This document shows positions 31,719 through 41,247 of a stretch of DNA of 64,000 nt, piece after piece. The first letter of the stretch is position 1. Every line of letters starts with the position of its first letter. Source of the stretch: an uncultured Porphyromonadaceae bacterium. Its GTDB lineage: Bacteria > Bacteroidota > Bacteroidia > Bacteroidales > Muribaculaceae. The notes below the pieces were generated by a model. It was given only the letters and a program-made list of their open reading frames with translations. It was not told the origin of the DNA and searched no databases. The DNA lies in assembly GCA_900545955.1 (NCBI GenBank), contig URAU01000007.1, forward strand, positions 1 to 64,000, read 5' to 3'. Both the position numbers and the translations under genes were made by a program.

Positions 31719-33038
31719 ATGAATATCGCAATTGTAGGAACCGGCTATGTCGGACTGGTATCCGGCACATGCTTCGCCGAGATGGGCGTAAACGTAACCT
31801 GCGTCGACATTGACAAAGAAAAAATCGCGCGGCTGAAGCGCGGAGAGGTACCCATCTACGAGCCCGGGCTCGACGAGATGGTGCTCCGCAACCACCGCGA
31901 GGGTCGCCTCAACTTTTCGACCGACCTGGCCGAGGTAATCGACGACGTGGAAGTTGTTTTCAGCGCCGTAGGCACTCCTCCCGACGAAGACGGTAGCGCC
32001 GACCTGAAATATGTGCTTGAAGTTGCGCGCACATTCGGCCGCAACATCAACAAGTACACTCTGCTCGTTACGAAATCCACCGTACCCGTCGGCACAGCCG
32101 CCAAGGTAAAGGCCGCAGTGGCCGAGGAGCTTGCAAAGCGCGGCGCCGAAGTGCCCTTCGACGTGGCCTCCAACCCCGAATTCCTCAAAGAGGGCGCGGC
32201 CATCAAGGACTTCATGAGTCCCGACCGCGTGGTTGTGGGCGTAGAGAGCGACCGCGCCCGCGAACTGATGAGCCGTCTGTACCGCCCCTTCCTGCTCAAT
32301 AACTTCCGCGTAATCTTCACCGACATCCCCTCGGCCGAGATGATAAAATACGCCGCCAACTCGATGCTCGCGACGCGTATTTCCTTCATGAACGACATCG
32401 CCAACCTCTGCGAACTCGTGGGCGCCGACGTCAACATGGTGCGCAAGGGCATCGGCTCCGACTCGCGTATCGGTTCGAAATTCCTCTATCCCGGCTGCGG
32501 CTACGGGGGCAGCTGCTTCCCCAAGGATGTCAAGGCTCTGATCAAGACCGCCGAGAAGCGCGGCTACAAAATGCGCGTACTTTCGGCCGTCGAGGAGGTC
32601 AACGACCGCCAGAAATCCATCGTTTTCGAAAAACTCGTGCGCCATCTCGGCGGAGTCGAGGCTCTCAAAGGGAAGAAAATCGCCATCTGGGGCCTCGCCT
32701 TCAAGCCCGAGACCGACGACATGCGCGAGGCGACGTCGCTCGTCACCATGCGCCTGCTCACCGAGGCCGGTGCCACCGTGCGCGTGTTCGACCCCGTGGC
32801 GATGGACGAATGCCGACGCCGCGTGGGCGACGCCGTGGAGTATGCCAAGGATATGTACGACTGCGTACTTGATGCCGACGCCCTGCTGATGCTCACCGAG
32901 TGGAAGCAGTTCCGTCTCCCATCGTGGGGCGTAATCATCCGCTCGATGAAGCGTCCGCTCGTAATCGACGGCCGCAACATCTACGACCCTGCCGACATGG
33001 AGGCTCAGGGACTCGAATACAGCTGCATCGGACGCTGA
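31719..33038 (+). CDS. ugd: UDP-glucose 6-dehydrogenase
   Basis: 439 aa. It oxidises UDP-glucose twice with NAD+ to UDP-glucuronate, a precursor of envelope polysaccharides. The N-terminal Rossmann motif is GTGYVGLVSGTCFAEMG, the catalytic cysteine lies in YPGCGYGGSCFPKD (about residue 265), and the C-terminal domain carries AIWGLAFKPETDDMREA. The long minus-strand frame through this gene is antisense noise. It stands apart from the dTDP-sugar genes at 44891. Full family length. Confidence 0.96.
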   Translation: MNIAIVGTGYVGLVSGTCFAEMGVNVTCVDIDKEKIARLKRGEVPIYEPGLDEMVLRNHREGRLNFSTDLAEVIDDVEVVFSAVGTPPDEDGSADLKYVLEVARTFGRNINKYTLLVTKSTVPVGTAAKVKAAVAEELAKRGAEVPFDVASNPEFLKEGAAIKDFMSPDRVVVGVESDRARELMSRLYRPFLLNNFRVIFTDIPSAEMIKYAANSMLATRISFMNDIANLCELVGADVNMVRKGIGSDSRIGSKFLYPGCGYGGSCFPKDVKALIKTAEKRGYKMRVLSAVEEVNDRQKSIVFEKLVRHLGGVEALKGKKIAIWGLAFKPETDDMREATSLVTMRLLTEAGATVRVFDPVAMDECRRRVGDAVEYAKDMYDCVLDADALLMLTEWKQFRLPSWGVIIRSMKRPLVIDGRNIYDPADMEAQGLEYSCIGR

Positions 33039-33104
33039 CCCATCCCCCATGATTCCCGCACACATTAATATATAAATATATAGGTAATCATTAGATCTGC
33101 CAGC

Positions 33105-35198
33105 ATGCGCGATTCCCGCGACATAAACCTGATGTACGTAAAAGGCATCGGACCCGCCAAGGCCAAGCTCCTCAAGGAGGAACTTGGCCTGGCGAGCGTC
33201 TACGACCTTCTCCATCACTTCCCCACCCACTATGTGGACCGCTCGCAGATCTACCGCATCGCCGACTTTGAAGGGGAGATGCAGGCGGCCGTGCAGGTGC
33301 GCGGCCGCTTCGTCAGCTTCTCCACGCAGGGCGAAGGGGCACGCATGCGCCTGATCGGCCTCTTCACCGACGGCTCGGCCACGATGGAAGTTGTGTGGTT
33401 CCAGCGCATCAAATATATCCGCGAGGCCTACCATACGGCCACGGAATACGTGCTCTTCGGCCGCCCGCAACTTTTCAACCACCGCTGGAGCATGGTTCAC
33501 CCCGAAGTCGACGCGCCGGAGTCGGCCGGAGCATCTCAGGGGCTGCGCGGCGTATATCCGCTCACCGAAAAGCTGCGCAACAGGGGAATCTCCACACGCA
33601 CGATGTTCAACTGGGTTCAGAATGCGCTGAAAGCCTTCCCCGACATCGCCGAGACTCTGCCCGAAAACCTCCGCAGCCGCTACAATCTGATGGGAGCGGT
33701 GCAGGCGATGCACACCGTCCACAACCCTTCGGGCCACGCTGAACTACAGCGCGCACGCGAGCGACTGAAATTCGAGGAACTCTTTTTCCTCCAGCTCAAC
33801 ATACGCCGCTATGCCATGCGGCGCAAGCAGGAACTGATGGGATTCCGCTTTCCGCGTATCGGCAAGTTTTTCAACGATTTCTATTCCCAGATTCTCCCCT
33901 TCCCGCTCACAGGCGCCCAGAAACGCGTAATCCGCGAGATACGCGCCGACGTCGACACCGGACGCCAGATGAACCGTCTCGTGCAGGGCGACGTCGGCTC
34001 GGGCAAGACGATAGTGGCCCTCATGGCCATGCTGATGGCGCTCGACAACGGCTGTCAGGCCTGCCTGATGGCTCCAACCGAGATTCTTGCCACCCAGCAT
34101 TACGAATCGCTGCGCGCGCTGGCCGCTCCGATAGGCATAAACGTTCGGCTACTCACGGGCTCCACGCGCAAAAAAGAACGCGACAATATTCTGGCGATGC
34201 TCGCCGACGGCTCGCTGCATATACTTATCGGTACCCATGCGTTGATCGAAGACTCCGTGCAGTTCCGCAATCTCGGCATGGTAGTGATCGACGAGCAGCA
34301 CCGCTTCGGAGTGATGCAGCGCGCACGCCTCTGGAGCAAAAATTCCATCGCGCCCCATGTGCTGGTGATGACCGCCACGCCGATTCCGCGCACTCTGGCG
34401 ATGACCGTCTACGGCGACCTCGACGTATCCGTAATCGACGAACTGCCGCCGGGCCGCAAGCCCGTGACCACCCTGCTGCGCTACGACGACCAGCGTTTCA
34501 GCGTATACAGTGCCATCGGCCGTGAGCTGGCAAAAGGGAGGCAAGCCTATATCGTCTACCCCCTCATCCAGGAGAACGAGAAACTCGACCTCCGCAGTCT
34601 TGAGGAGGGGTACGAACTGATTCGCGACACGTTTCCACACTATCGCGTGGCCTACGTGCACGGCCGTATGAAACCCACCGAGAAAGATTTCCAGATGCAG
34701 CTTTTCGCCTCGCACGAAGCCGACATTCTCGTGGCCACCACCGTAATCGAGGTTGGAGTCAACGTGCCCAACGCCTCGATGATGCTCATAGAGAACGCCG
34801 AGCGCTTCGGCCTGTCGCAGCTCCATCAGCTTCGCGGGCGCGTGGGCCGCGGTGCCGACCAGAGCTACTGCGTGCTCATGTCGAAGAGAAAAATCGCCAC
34901 CGAGACCCGCAAACGCCTTGAACTGATGACCGCCACCACCGACGGCTTCGTAATAGCCGAGGCCGACATGAAGATGCGCGGCCCCGGCGACATCGAGGGG
35001 ACAATGCAGAGCGGAATCCCCTTCAACCTCCGGATTGCCAGCCTCGCCTCCGACGGCCAGCTCGTGCAGCTGGCCCGAAATGCCGCATCGGAGATACTTG
35101 AGGCGGACCCGACTCTCTCCTCACCCCCTTCCGTGCCACTCGCCCGCGAAGTCTCACTCCGCTTCCCCCGACAGGTCGACTTCTCCAGAATTTCCTGA
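33105..35198 (+). CDS. recG: ATP-dependent DNA helicase RecG
   Basis: 697 aa. It remodels stalled replication forks and branched DNA. The N-terminal wedge (OB-fold) region spans about 5-230 (KGIGPAKAKLL, DLLHHFPTHYVDRS). Helicase motifs follow: I GDVGSGKTIVA, Ia MAPTEILATQH, II IDEQHRFGV (DEQH, the RecG form), III MTATPIPRTLA, V VATTVIEVGVNVPNA, VI QLRGRVGRG. The C-terminal DMKMRGPGDIEGTMQSG (standard GPGEFLGTRQSG-like) is the translocation hook. Starts 66 nt after ugd, which may be cotranscribed. Confidence 0.96.
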   Translation: MRDSRDINLMYVKGIGPAKAKLLKEELGLASVYDLLHHFPTHYVDRSQIYRIADFEGEMQAAVQVRGRFVSFSTQGEGARMRLIGLFTDGSATMEVVWFQRIKYIREAYHTATEYVLFGRPQLFNHRWSMVHPEVDAPESAGASQGLRGVYPLTEKLRNRGISTRTMFNWVQNALKAFPDIAETLPENLRSRYNLMGAVQAMHTVHNPSGHAELQRARERLKFEELFFLQLNIRRYAMRRKQELMGFRFPRIGKFFNDFYSQILPFPLTGAQKRVIREIRADVDTGRQMNRLVQGDVGSGKTIVALMAMLMALDNGCQACLMAPTEILATQHYESLRALAAPIGINVRLLTGSTRKKERDNILAMLADGSLHILIGTHALIEDSVQFRNLGMVVIDEQHRFGVMQRARLWSKNSIAPHVLVMTATPIPRTLAMTVYGDLDVSVIDELPPGRKPVTTLLRYDDQRFSVYSAIGRELAKGRQAYIVYPLIQENEKLDLRSLEEGYELIRDTFPHYRVAYVHGRMKPTEKDFQMQLFASHEADILVATTVIEVGVNVPNASMMLIENAERFGLSQLHQLRGRVGRGADQSYCVLMSKRKIATETRKRLELMTATTDGFVIAEADMKMRGPGDIEGTMQSGIPFNLRIASLASDGQLVQLARNAASEILEADPTLSSPPSVPLAREVSLRFPRQVDFSRIS

Positions 35199-35293
35199 AG
35201 TCAGGCCGCGCTTCAGCTTTTTTACTTGCCAGTTTCCCCGAATACACCTATCTTTACACTCATCGAAACAGTTTACTCATTCTATTTTGCCTT

Positions 35294-36142
35294 ATGCCGT
35301 CATATAGAATCGCCGCGGTAATGCGCTCCGGAGTTTATTCGCCCAACCATATCGGCAACGACGCCACAATTCTCAACACTGTGGCCGACCAACTGCGCAA
35401 GCGCGGCTGTGAAGTACACATCTATTCCGAGGAACAGTTTGTAGCAAGCAGAATCGATGAGCCGGTGATTATAAATATGTGTCGCGAGCGAACCTCGATA
35501 GATAAACTGCAACGGCTTGAATCGGAGGGACGACTCGTAATCAACTCGGGCCATGGAATCGAGAACTGCATCCGCGAGCGCCAGGCCCGCATACTGATCG
35601 GTTCCGGCCTTCCCTATCCGGAAAGTATTATTGTAGATACCAACGAGGCCGTAGAGCGCCGTCTGCGCGAGGCTGGCATGGGCCAGTGCTGGATAAAACG
35701 TGCCGACTTCCACTCACAGCACGCTGAGGACGTAAGCTATGTGCGCACACCCGAGGAAGCGCAGGATGTGCTTCAGGAATATTTCCTGCGCGGATTCCGT
35801 CGCGCAGTGATTTCCCGCCACCTGCCGGGACAGCTCGTAAAATTCTATGGCGTTGCCGACACGGATTTCTTCCACTGGTTCCGTCCATACGAACCCTTCG
35901 ACGCCTCAGAGCCATCGCTTCCGGAAAACATCGACGTAGAGCGAACACTCAAGGAGATCTGCGCCCGGGGGGCACGAGAACTGAATCTGATGGTCTACGG
36001 CGGCGAATGCATCCAGGATGCCTCCGGCCGGCTGCACATTATCGACTTCAACGACTGGCCCAGCTTCGCGCCCTGTAGGCCGGCGGCCGCAAAAGCCATT
36101 GCCAAGGCCGTTCTCGCCGCTGCCAAAGCCCGCGACCTCTGA
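35294..36142 (+). CDS. ATP-grasp-like protein of unknown substrate
   Basis: 282 aa, cytosolic. The N-terminal pre-ATP-grasp part (1-110: HIGNDATILNTVADQLRKRGCEVHIYSEEQF) and an ATP-grasp core can be read: a lysine-bearing strand CWIKRADFHS, a second lysine in PGQLVKFYGV, and the metal/ATP-binding end LHIIDFNDWPSFAPCR, whose D-x-N is typical. ATP-grasp enzymes ligate a carboxylate to an amine or thiol through an acyl-phosphate. The substrate here cannot be told, and I do not recognise a named family. Starts 95 nt after recG; followed by a 9-bp-period tandem array. Confidence 0.6.
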   Translation: MPSYRIAAVMRSGVYSPNHIGNDATILNTVADQLRKRGCEVHIYSEEQFVASRIDEPVIINMCRERTSIDKLQRLESEGRLVINSGHGIENCIRERQARILIGSGLPYPESIIVDTNEAVERRLREAGMGQCWIKRADFHSQHAEDVSYVRTPEEAQDVLQEYFLRGFRRAVISRHLPGQLVKFYGVADTDFFHWFRPYEPFDASEPSLPENIDVERTLKEICARGARELNLMVYGGECIQDASGRLHIIDFNDWPSFAPCRPAAAKAIAKAVLAAAKARDL

Positions 36143-36184
36143 TTTCCCCTGCTCCCAACATCTTTTTCGTCCTCCTCACATCAG

Positions 36185-36251
36185 CCCTATTGGCCGCATT
36201 TGCCCCATTTATCTGCCTTATTGGCTCTATTTGCTCTATTTGCATTTATTA
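36185..36251. repeat. Degenerate tandem array, 9-bp period (CTCTATTTG type)
   Basis: Consecutive units CCCTATTGG, CCGCATTTG, CCCCATTTA, a 4-nt insertion TCTG, then CCTTATTGG, CTCTATTTG, CTCTATTTG, CATTTATTA. It begins 43 nt after the stop codon of the ATP-grasp-like gene, in non-coding DNA. Confidence 0.8.
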
Positions 36252-36376
36252 ACTATCCAGTGCCCATAAATAGCCTCATATACTTATTTTAACTTATTTC
36301 GCCGTAATTTGAGCCTCTTTTGCAAATTTCAACATATTTTACGCTTAAAAAATTTTTACATTCCAATCTTTGCCCG
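36252..36376. other. AT-rich spacer upstream of the inositol-phosphate synthase promoter
   Basis: No ORF and no strong hairpin seen. The spacer is AT-rich and runs from the 9-bp array to the promoter at 36377. Confidence 0.5.
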
Positions 36377-36384
36377 TACCTTTG
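36377..36384 (+). promoter_or_regulatory. -7 box of the inositol-phosphate synthase gene
   Basis: TACCTTTG is an exact TAnnTTTG. The region about 20 nt upstream offers only TTTTTA, so the -33 element is weak. Start near 36391, leaving a 77-nt leader rich in A and C. Confidence 0.6.
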
Positions 36385-36467
36385 ACGCCGTTATCGCAAC
36401 ACACCAGTCGCACACACATCTCTCCCTCCCGAATTAACCCAAAAACACCACACACAACTAAAAACAC

Positions 36468-37769
36468 ATGGAAAAAATTCTCAAAGCCGAAGGTAAGCTC
36501 GGCGTCCTCGTGGTCGGCCTCGGCGCCGTATCAAGCACATTCATAACAGGCGTACTGATGACCCGCAAAGGTCTCGCAAAGCCCGTAGGGTCGATGACGC
36601 AGTACGACGTGATGCGCGTAGGCGAAGGCGCCGACAAGAAACACCTCAAATACAACCAGATCGTCCCCCTGGCCGACCTGAACGACATCGTATTCGGTGC
36701 ATGGGACGTCTACCCCGCCAACGCTTTCGAGTCGGCAGTAAACTGCGAAGTACTCAAAGCCAAGGACATACTCCCCGTAAAAGATGAGCTCGAGAAAATC
36801 GTGCCCATGAAAGCTGCTTTCGATCATAACTACGCCAAGCGTCTCGACGGCGACAACGTGAAAACCTGCACCTCGCGCTGGGACATGACCGAGCAGATCC
36901 GTCAGGACATCCGCGACTTCAAAAAGCGCACCGGCGTAGACCGCGTGGTAGTGCTCTGGGCCGCTTCCACCGAGGTTTACGTGCCCGTCGACAAGGAGGT
37001 GCACTACACCCTCGACGCGCTCGAAAAAGCCATGAAGGCCGACGACCGCAAGCGCATCGCCCCCTCGATGTGCTACGCCTATGCCGCCCTCTCCGAAGGC
37101 TGCCCCTTCATAATGGGAGCGCCCAACACCACCGTCGACATCCCCGCAATGTGGGAGCTCGCCGAGAAGACCCACATGCCTATCGCCGGCAAAGACTTCA
37201 AGACCGGCCAGACGCTCGTTAAGTCGGGCTTCGCCCCCATTATCGGCACACGCTGCCTCGGCCTGGCCGGATGGTTCTCCACCAACATTCTGGGCAACCG
37301 CGACGGCCTCGTGCTCGACGAGCCCGACAACTTCCGCACCAAGGAGGTATCGAAACTCTCCACCCTCGAGTCGATTCTCGTGCCCGAGAAGCAGCCCGAC
37401 CTCTACACCGACTACTACCATAAGGTGCGCATCAACTACTACCCACCGCGCAACGACAACAAGGAGGGCTGGGACAACATCGACATCTTCGGCTGGATGG
37501 GCTACCCCATGCAGATAAAGATCAACTTCCTCTGCCGCGACTCCATTCTGGCCGCGCCGCTCTGCCTCGACCTCGTATTGCTCAGCGACCTGGCCGCACG
37601 CAAGGGCCGCTACGGCATCCAGCGCTTCCTCAGCTTCTTCCTCAAGAGCCCGATGCACGACTACACGCAGAATGAGGTGCCCGTCAACAACCTCTTCGAG
37701 CAGTATACAATGCTGAAAAACGCCATCCGCGAGATGGGAGGATATCCTGCCGACGAGCCCATCGACTAA
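36468..37769 (+). CDS. Myo-inositol-1-phosphate synthase
   Basis: 433 aa, the short prokaryotic form. It converts glucose-6-phosphate to 1L-myo-inositol-1-phosphate with NAD+ as internal redox cofactor. The Rossmann start is GVLVVGLGAVSSTFITGV; further signatures are RVVVLWAASTEVYV, LSEGCPFIMGAPNTTVDIPAM, KDFKTGQTLVKSG and NILGNRDGLVLDEPDNFRTKE (Lys-rich active site). In gut Bacteroides this enzyme feeds inositol phospho- and sphingolipid synthesis. No phosphatidyltransferase or other inositol-lipid gene is adjacent here. Single-gene unit with promoter and terminator. Confidence 0.93.
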   Translation: MEKILKAEGKLGVLVVGLGAVSSTFITGVLMTRKGLAKPVGSMTQYDVMRVGEGADKKHLKYNQIVPLADLNDIVFGAWDVYPANAFESAVNCEVLKAKDILPVKDELEKIVPMKAAFDHNYAKRLDGDNVKTCTSRWDMTEQIRQDIRDFKKRTGVDRVVVLWAASTEVYVPVDKEVHYTLDALEKAMKADDRKRIAPSMCYAYAALSEGCPFIMGAPNTTVDIPAMWELAEKTHMPIAGKDFKTGQTLVKSGFAPIIGTRCLGLAGWFSTNILGNRDGLVLDEPDNFRTKEVSKLSTLESILVPEKQPDLYTDYYHKVRINYYPPRNDNKEGWDNIDIFGWMGYPMQIKINFLCRDSILAAPLCLDLVLLSDLAARKGRYGIQRFLSFFLKSPMHDYTQNEVPVNNLFEQYTMLKNAIREMGGYPADEPID

Positions 37770-37874
37770 AAAGGACGCGTCATAACGGCTCATCTGCGGC
37801 GTCGCCTCAGGGATTCTGACAACGTCCCCACCATCCGGATAAGACTGAACTCATATCCTTTATCTTATTTCGGG

Positions 37875-37904
37875 CGCCTCCGGCCGCGGGTCGGGGGCGT
37901 TTTT
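37875..37904 (+). terminator. Terminator after inositol-phosphate synthase
   Basis: CGCCTCC (37875-37881) pairs with GGGGGCG (37893-37899, one G-U) and a run of T follows (37900-37904). Confidence 0.75.
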
Positions 37905-37913
37905 CTATCCGGC

Positions 37914-37944
37914 TTTCGCATTCGGCAAAAAATTATTAACTTTG
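37914..37944 (+). promoter_or_regulatory. Promoter of bipA
   Basis: TTTC at 37914-37917, a 19-nt spacer and TAACTTTG at 37937-37944. Start near 37951, about 21 nt before the CDS. Confidence 0.6.
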
Positions 37945-37971
37945 CAGGTTGAAATTCTGAAGTAAGTCAAC

Positions 37972-39771
37972 ATGCAGAACATCCGTAACATCGCCATCAT
38001 AGCCCACGTGGACCACGGCAAGACCACGCTGGTCGATAAAATGCTGCTCGCCGGAAATCTTTTCCGCGAAAACCAGAACGCCGGCGAACTCATTCTCGAC
38101 AACAACGACCTCGAGCGCGAGCGCGGCATAACGATTCTCTCGAAGAACGTTTCCATCAACTACAAGGATACCAAAATCAACATTATAGACACTCCGGGCC
38201 ACGCCGACTTCGGCGGGGAGGTGGAGCGCGTGCTCAATATGGCCGACGGCTGTCTGCTGCTGGTCGACGCCTTCGAGGGCCCGATGCCCCAGACGCGTTT
38301 CGTGCTCCAGAAAGCCATCCAGATGGGTCTGAAGCCCGTAGTGGTGATCAACAAGGTCGACAAGCCCAACTGCCGCCCCGACGAGGTGCAGGAGATGGTG
38401 TTCGACCTGATGTTCAACCTCGACGCTACAGAAGACCAGCTCGACTTCCCCACCATCTACGGCTCGGCCAAAAACGGATGGATGAGCACCGACTGGAGCA
38501 AGCCCACCGACAATATCACCCCGCTTCTCGATACAATCCTCGAACACATCCCCGCTCCCACCACCTACGAGGGCGAGCCCCAGATGCTCATCACGTCGCT
38601 CGACTACTCCAACTATGTGGGCCGTATTGCCGTAGGACGTGTTCACCGCGGCACCATCCGCGAGGGGATGGAAATCGGCCTGTGCAAGCGCGACGGCTCC
38701 GTAGTGCGCCAGCGCGTAAAAGAGCTCCACACATTCGAAGGAATGGGCCGTAAGAAAGTAAGCGAGGTCGCTTCGGGCGATATCTGCGCCATCGTCGGCC
38801 TCGACAATTTCGAGATTGGCGATACGGTGACCACCGTCGATAATCCCGAGCCCCTGCCGCGCATCGCCATCGACGAACCCACAATGTCGATGACCTTTAC
38901 CATCAACGATTCCCCCTTCTTCGGGAAGGACGGCAAATACGTCACCTCGCGCCATATCCAGGACCGCCTCACCCGCGAGCTCGACAAGAACCTCGCCCTG
39001 CGCGTGGAGCGTACAGAACGAGAGGACGCCTGGAACGTGTTCGGCCGCGGCGTGCTCCATCTATCGGTGCTGATCGAGACCATGCGCCGCGAGGGCTACG
39101 AGCTCCAGGTAGGCCAGCCGCAGGTTATCGTCAAGGAGATCGACGGAGTGAAGTGCGAGCCCGTCGAGATGCTCACAATCAACGTAACCGAGGAGTACGC
39201 CTCGAAGATGATCGACCTCGTTACGCGCCGCAAGGGCGAGATGCTCTCGATGAGCACCCAGGCCGACCGCGTGCATATGGAGTTCCAGATTCCCTCGCGC
39301 GGTATAATCGGCCTGCGCAACAACGTGCTCACCGGCTCGGCCGGCGAGGCAATCATGGCTCACCGCTTCCTTGAATACCAGCCCTGGAAGGGCGACATCG
39401 AGCGCCGTACCAACGGCTCGCTCATCGCCATGGAGGCCGGTACGGCCTACGCCTACGCCATCGACAAACTTCAGGACCGAGGCCGCTTCTTCATCTTCCC
39501 CCAGGAAGAGGTTTACGCCGGCCAGGTGGTCGGTGAGTCTGCCAAGGACAAGGACATCGTAATCAACGTGACCAAATCCAAGAAACTCACCAATATGCGC
39601 GCCTCGGGCGCCGACGAAAAGGCAAAAATCGTGCCTCCCGTAGTGTTCAGCCTCGAGGAAGCTCTCGAATACATTAAGGAAGACGAATACGTGGAGGTTA
39701 CACCCAACCATCTCCGCATCCGCAAGATTATTCTCGACGAGCTCGAGCGCAAACGCGCCAACAAGGCCTGA
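37972..39771 (+). CDS. typA: Translational GTPase BipA/TypA
   Basis: 599 aa. A ribosome-associated GTPase related to EF-G, involved in 50S assembly and stress growth. G1 AHVDHGKTTLVDKML, switch I RGITI, G3 DTPGHADFGGEVERV, G4 NKVDKPN, then beta-barrel domain II, the EF-G-like III and V domains, and the BipA-specific C-terminal domain (SLIAMEAGTAYAYAIDKLQDRGRFFI, and near the end KIILDELERKRANK). Full length with all motifs. Followed 65 nt later by hisS. Confidence 0.96.
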   Translation: MQNIRNIAIIAHVDHGKTTLVDKMLLAGNLFRENQNAGELILDNNDLERERGITILSKNVSINYKDTKINIIDTPGHADFGGEVERVLNMADGCLLLVDAFEGPMPQTRFVLQKAIQMGLKPVVVINKVDKPNCRPDEVQEMVFDLMFNLDATEDQLDFPTIYGSAKNGWMSTDWSKPTDNITPLLDTILEHIPAPTTYEGEPQMLITSLDYSNYVGRIAVGRVHRGTIREGMEIGLCKRDGSVVRQRVKELHTFEGMGRKKVSEVASGDICAIVGLDNFEIGDTVTTVDNPEPLPRIAIDEPTMSMTFTINDSPFFGKDGKYVTSRHIQDRLTRELDKNLALRVERTEREDAWNVFGRGVLHLSVLIETMRREGYELQVGQPQVIVKEIDGVKCEPVEMLTINVTEEYASKMIDLVTRRKGEMLSMSTQADRVHMEFQIPSRGIIGLRNNVLTGSAGEAIMAHRFLEYQPWKGDIERRTNGSLIAMEAGTAYAYAIDKLQDRGRFFIFPQEEVYAGQVVGESAKDKDIVINVTKSKKLTNMRASGADEKAKIVPPVVFSLEEALEYIKEDEYVEVTPNHLRIRKIILDELERKRANKA

Positions 39772-39836
39772 ACCGGCCACCGGCTCCGCAACAACACAAT
39801 ATTATATAGTAAACCCAGACACATCTCCCCATCGCA

Positions 39837-41198
39837 ATGGCCAAGCCCTCGATTCCCAAAGGTACGCGCGACTTCTCTCCCGCCGAAATGGCGCGCCGCA
39901 ATTATATCTTCAACACCATACGCGACGTGTTCGGCCTCTTCGGCTACAACCCCATCGAGACTCCCGCTATGGAGAATCTATCCACCCTGATGGGAAAATA
40001 CGGCGAAGAGGGCGACAAGCTTCTCTTCAAGATTCTCAACTCCGGCGACTTTCTGCGCGGCGTCGACCAGCAGCTGATTGCCGACGGCAATTGTCCGCGC
40101 CTGGCCACACAGCTCTGCGAGAAAGGGTTGCGCTATGATCTCACGGTGCCTTTCGCACGCTATGTGGTGCAGCACCGCGACCAGCTCCAGATGCCTTTCC
40201 GCCGCTACCAGATTCAGCCGGTATGGCGCGCCGACCGACCGCAGAAGGGGCGCTACAGAGAGTTCTACCAGTGCGACGCCGATGTAGTCGGCTCCGACTC
40301 GCTGGTCAACGAAATCGAACTGCTGCAGCTTATCGACGAGGTATTCCGCCGTCTGCGCATCCGTATCACCATCAAGGTGAACAACCGCAAGGTGCTCGCC
40401 GGAATCGCCGAACTTATCGGAGCCCCGGATAAAATCGTCGACATCACCGTGGCCATCGACAAAATCGACAAAATCGGCATCGACAACGTCAACGCCGAGC
40501 TACGCGAGCGCGGCCTCTCCGACGAGGCCGTGGCCGCCCTCCAGCCTATCCTCACCATCGACGGAACCCTCCAGGAGCGCCTCGCCAAACTCGACGAACT
40601 GCTCGCCACGAGCGAGACAGGCCGTCTGGGCGTAGCCGAGCTACGCGAAGTAACTGACGGCGTTACCGCCCTGGGGCTTGAAGCTGAGCTTGACCTCGAC
40701 GTATCGCTCGCCCGCGGTCTCAACTATTATACAGGCACCATCATCGAGGTGAAGGCACGCGACGTGGAAATAGGAAGCATCACCGGCGGTGGACGCTACG
40801 ACAACCTCACGGGCGTGTTCGGCATGCCGGGCCTTTCCGGCGTAGGCATTTCCTTCGGCGCCGACCGCATCTACGACGTGCTCAACGCGCTCGACCTCTA
40901 CCCCTCGGCCGCCACGACTTCCACCCGCGTGATGTTCACCAACTTCGGCGCCGCCGAAGCCGCCGCTTCCATGAAAATCATCAAGGAACTGCGCGCTGCC
41001 GGCATAGCAGCCGAAATCTATCCCGACGCAGCCAAGATGAAGAAGCAGATGGCCTACGCCAACGCAATGGCTATCCCCTACGTCGCGATGGTCGGCGAGA
41101 GCGAGATGGCCTCCGGCAAACTCGCCCTGAAATGTATGGCCACCGGCGAGCAGAAGCTGCTCACACCCGCCGAGGCAGTCGAGGCCCTCAAGGTCTGA
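39837..41198 (+). CDS. hisS: Histidyl-tRNA synthetase
   Basis: 453 aa class II synthetase. Start KGTRDFSP. Motif 2 region FRRYQIQPVWRADRPQKGRYREFYQCDADVVG, histidine-specific LARGLNYYTGTIIEV, then motif 3 (GVGISFGADRI), and the C-terminal anticodon-binding domain (about 360-453). Residues that recognise histidine (LARGLxYY) are intact. It lies between bipA and an outer-membrane barrel gene 49 nt downstream, the three probably forming one transcript. Confidence 0.96.
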   Translation: MAKPSIPKGTRDFSPAEMARRNYIFNTIRDVFGLFGYNPIETPAMENLSTLMGKYGEEGDKLLFKILNSGDFLRGVDQQLIADGNCPRLATQLCEKGLRYDLTVPFARYVVQHRDQLQMPFRRYQIQPVWRADRPQKGRYREFYQCDADVVGSDSLVNEIELLQLIDEVFRRLRIRITIKVNNRKVLAGIAELIGAPDKIVDITVAIDKIDKIGIDNVNAELRERGLSDEAVAALQPILTIDGTLQERLAKLDELLATSETGRLGVAELREVTDGVTALGLEAELDLDVSLARGLNYYTGTIIEVKARDVEIGSITGGGRYDNLTGVFGMPGLSGVGISFGADRIYDVLNALDLYPSAATTSTRVMFTNFGAAEAAASMKIIKELRAAGIAAEIYPDAAKMKKQMAYANAMAIPYVAMVGESEMASGKLALKCMATGEQKLLTPAEAVEALKV

Positions 41199-41247
41199 CG
41201 GCCGCCATCTCCCGATTCGATAAAACGCTAATTTCAAGATAAGCAAC

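Noticed and set aside
31605..33737. 710-codon open frame on the minus strand across ugd and recG
   Set aside because: It lies antisense to two genes with complete motifs. Its translation is His/Glu/Val/Gly-rich in the way expected of the opposite strand of GC-rich coding DNA, with no domain.
36531..37793. 420-codon minus-strand frame over inositol-phosphate synthase
   Set aside because: Shadow of a gene with full enzyme motifs; no promoter or domain of its own.
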